64,000 bases of DNA from Viscum album (Eukaryota; Streptophyta; Magnoliopsida; Santalales; Viscaceae): positions 534,350,394-534,414,393 of the forward strand of contig OY728143.1 in NCBI GenBank assembly GCA_963277665.1, in the 5' to 3' direction. Under the pieces are notes generated by a model. The model worked only from the letters and a program-made list of their open reading frames with translations, ran no database searches and was not told the DNA's origin. Shown here piece after piece: positions 63,951 through 64,000 of this stretch. How positions within the stretch are numbered: the first letter of the stretch is position 1; each line of letters starts with the position of its first letter. Position numbers and translations under genes: made by a program.

Positions 63951-64000
63951 TCATGCATATATGAATTGGATGATACTTAAAGGGTGTTATGATTTAATTA

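Overview
This window looks like nuclear heterochromatin from a large, repeat-rich seed-plant genome. No host gene, tRNA, rRNA or CRISPR array could be supported. The evidence for a plant is the repeat content: a chromodomain-bearing Ty3/gypsy element of Tekay/Del type with a tRNA-iMet primer site, and fossil pol sequence of Tat/Ogre type, both lineages known from plants. The background is strongly A+T-rich, poor in CpG and full of TG/CA, the usual residue of long-term cytosine methylation. Homologous copies inside the window differ largely by C/T and G/A changes.

Layout. Three same-direction copies of one long LTR-like repeat (called LTR-A here; each about 4 kb, very diverged) can be traced by eye. 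Copy 1 is about 0.9-3.5 kb plus 17.0-18.2 kb, split by a ~13.4 kb block with opposite GC skew (about 3.53-16.97 kb). Copy 2 is about 24.9-29.1 kb. Copy 3 is about 47.9-49.55 kb plus 61.26 kb to the window end, split by the Tekay element. Between copies 1 and 2 lies a plus-strand Ty3/gypsy pol fossil (protease end, reverse transcriptase, possible integrase end). Between copies 2 and 3 lies a minus-strand Tat/Ogre-like pol fossil: RT 39.5-40.15 kb, RNase H and its conserved tail 38.92-39.42 kb, integrase GPY/F end 37.11-37.20 kb. It is followed downstream, on its own strand, by several families of degenerate tandem repeats (32.6-37.05 kb).

The only well-preserved unit is the minus-strand Tekay-type LTR retrotransposon at 49554-61256 (11,703 bp). 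It has 3.4 kb LTRs, a perfect 5-bp target-site duplication (GGGAT), a tRNA-iMet PBS, a purine-rich tract, and a gag-PR-RT-RNaseH-IN-chromodomain reading frame of about 1,500 codons. It is dead: it has many in-frame stops, mostly of the kind made by C-to-T change at CAG and CGA or G-to-A at TGG. The protease active-site DTG reads NTG, the second integrase catalytic Asp is Tyr, and the second zinc-knuckle Cys is Ser. Its LTRs differ at roughly one base in eight where I compared them. Its insertion into copy 3 gives a relative chronology for the locus.

There is no operon or pathway logic here. The interest lies in the nested stratigraphy of retroelements at very different stages of decay, in the strand-skew blocks, and in the tandem repeats inside LTRs and 3' regions. 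Boundaries of the old repeats are estimates by eye; those of the Tekay element are base-exact.
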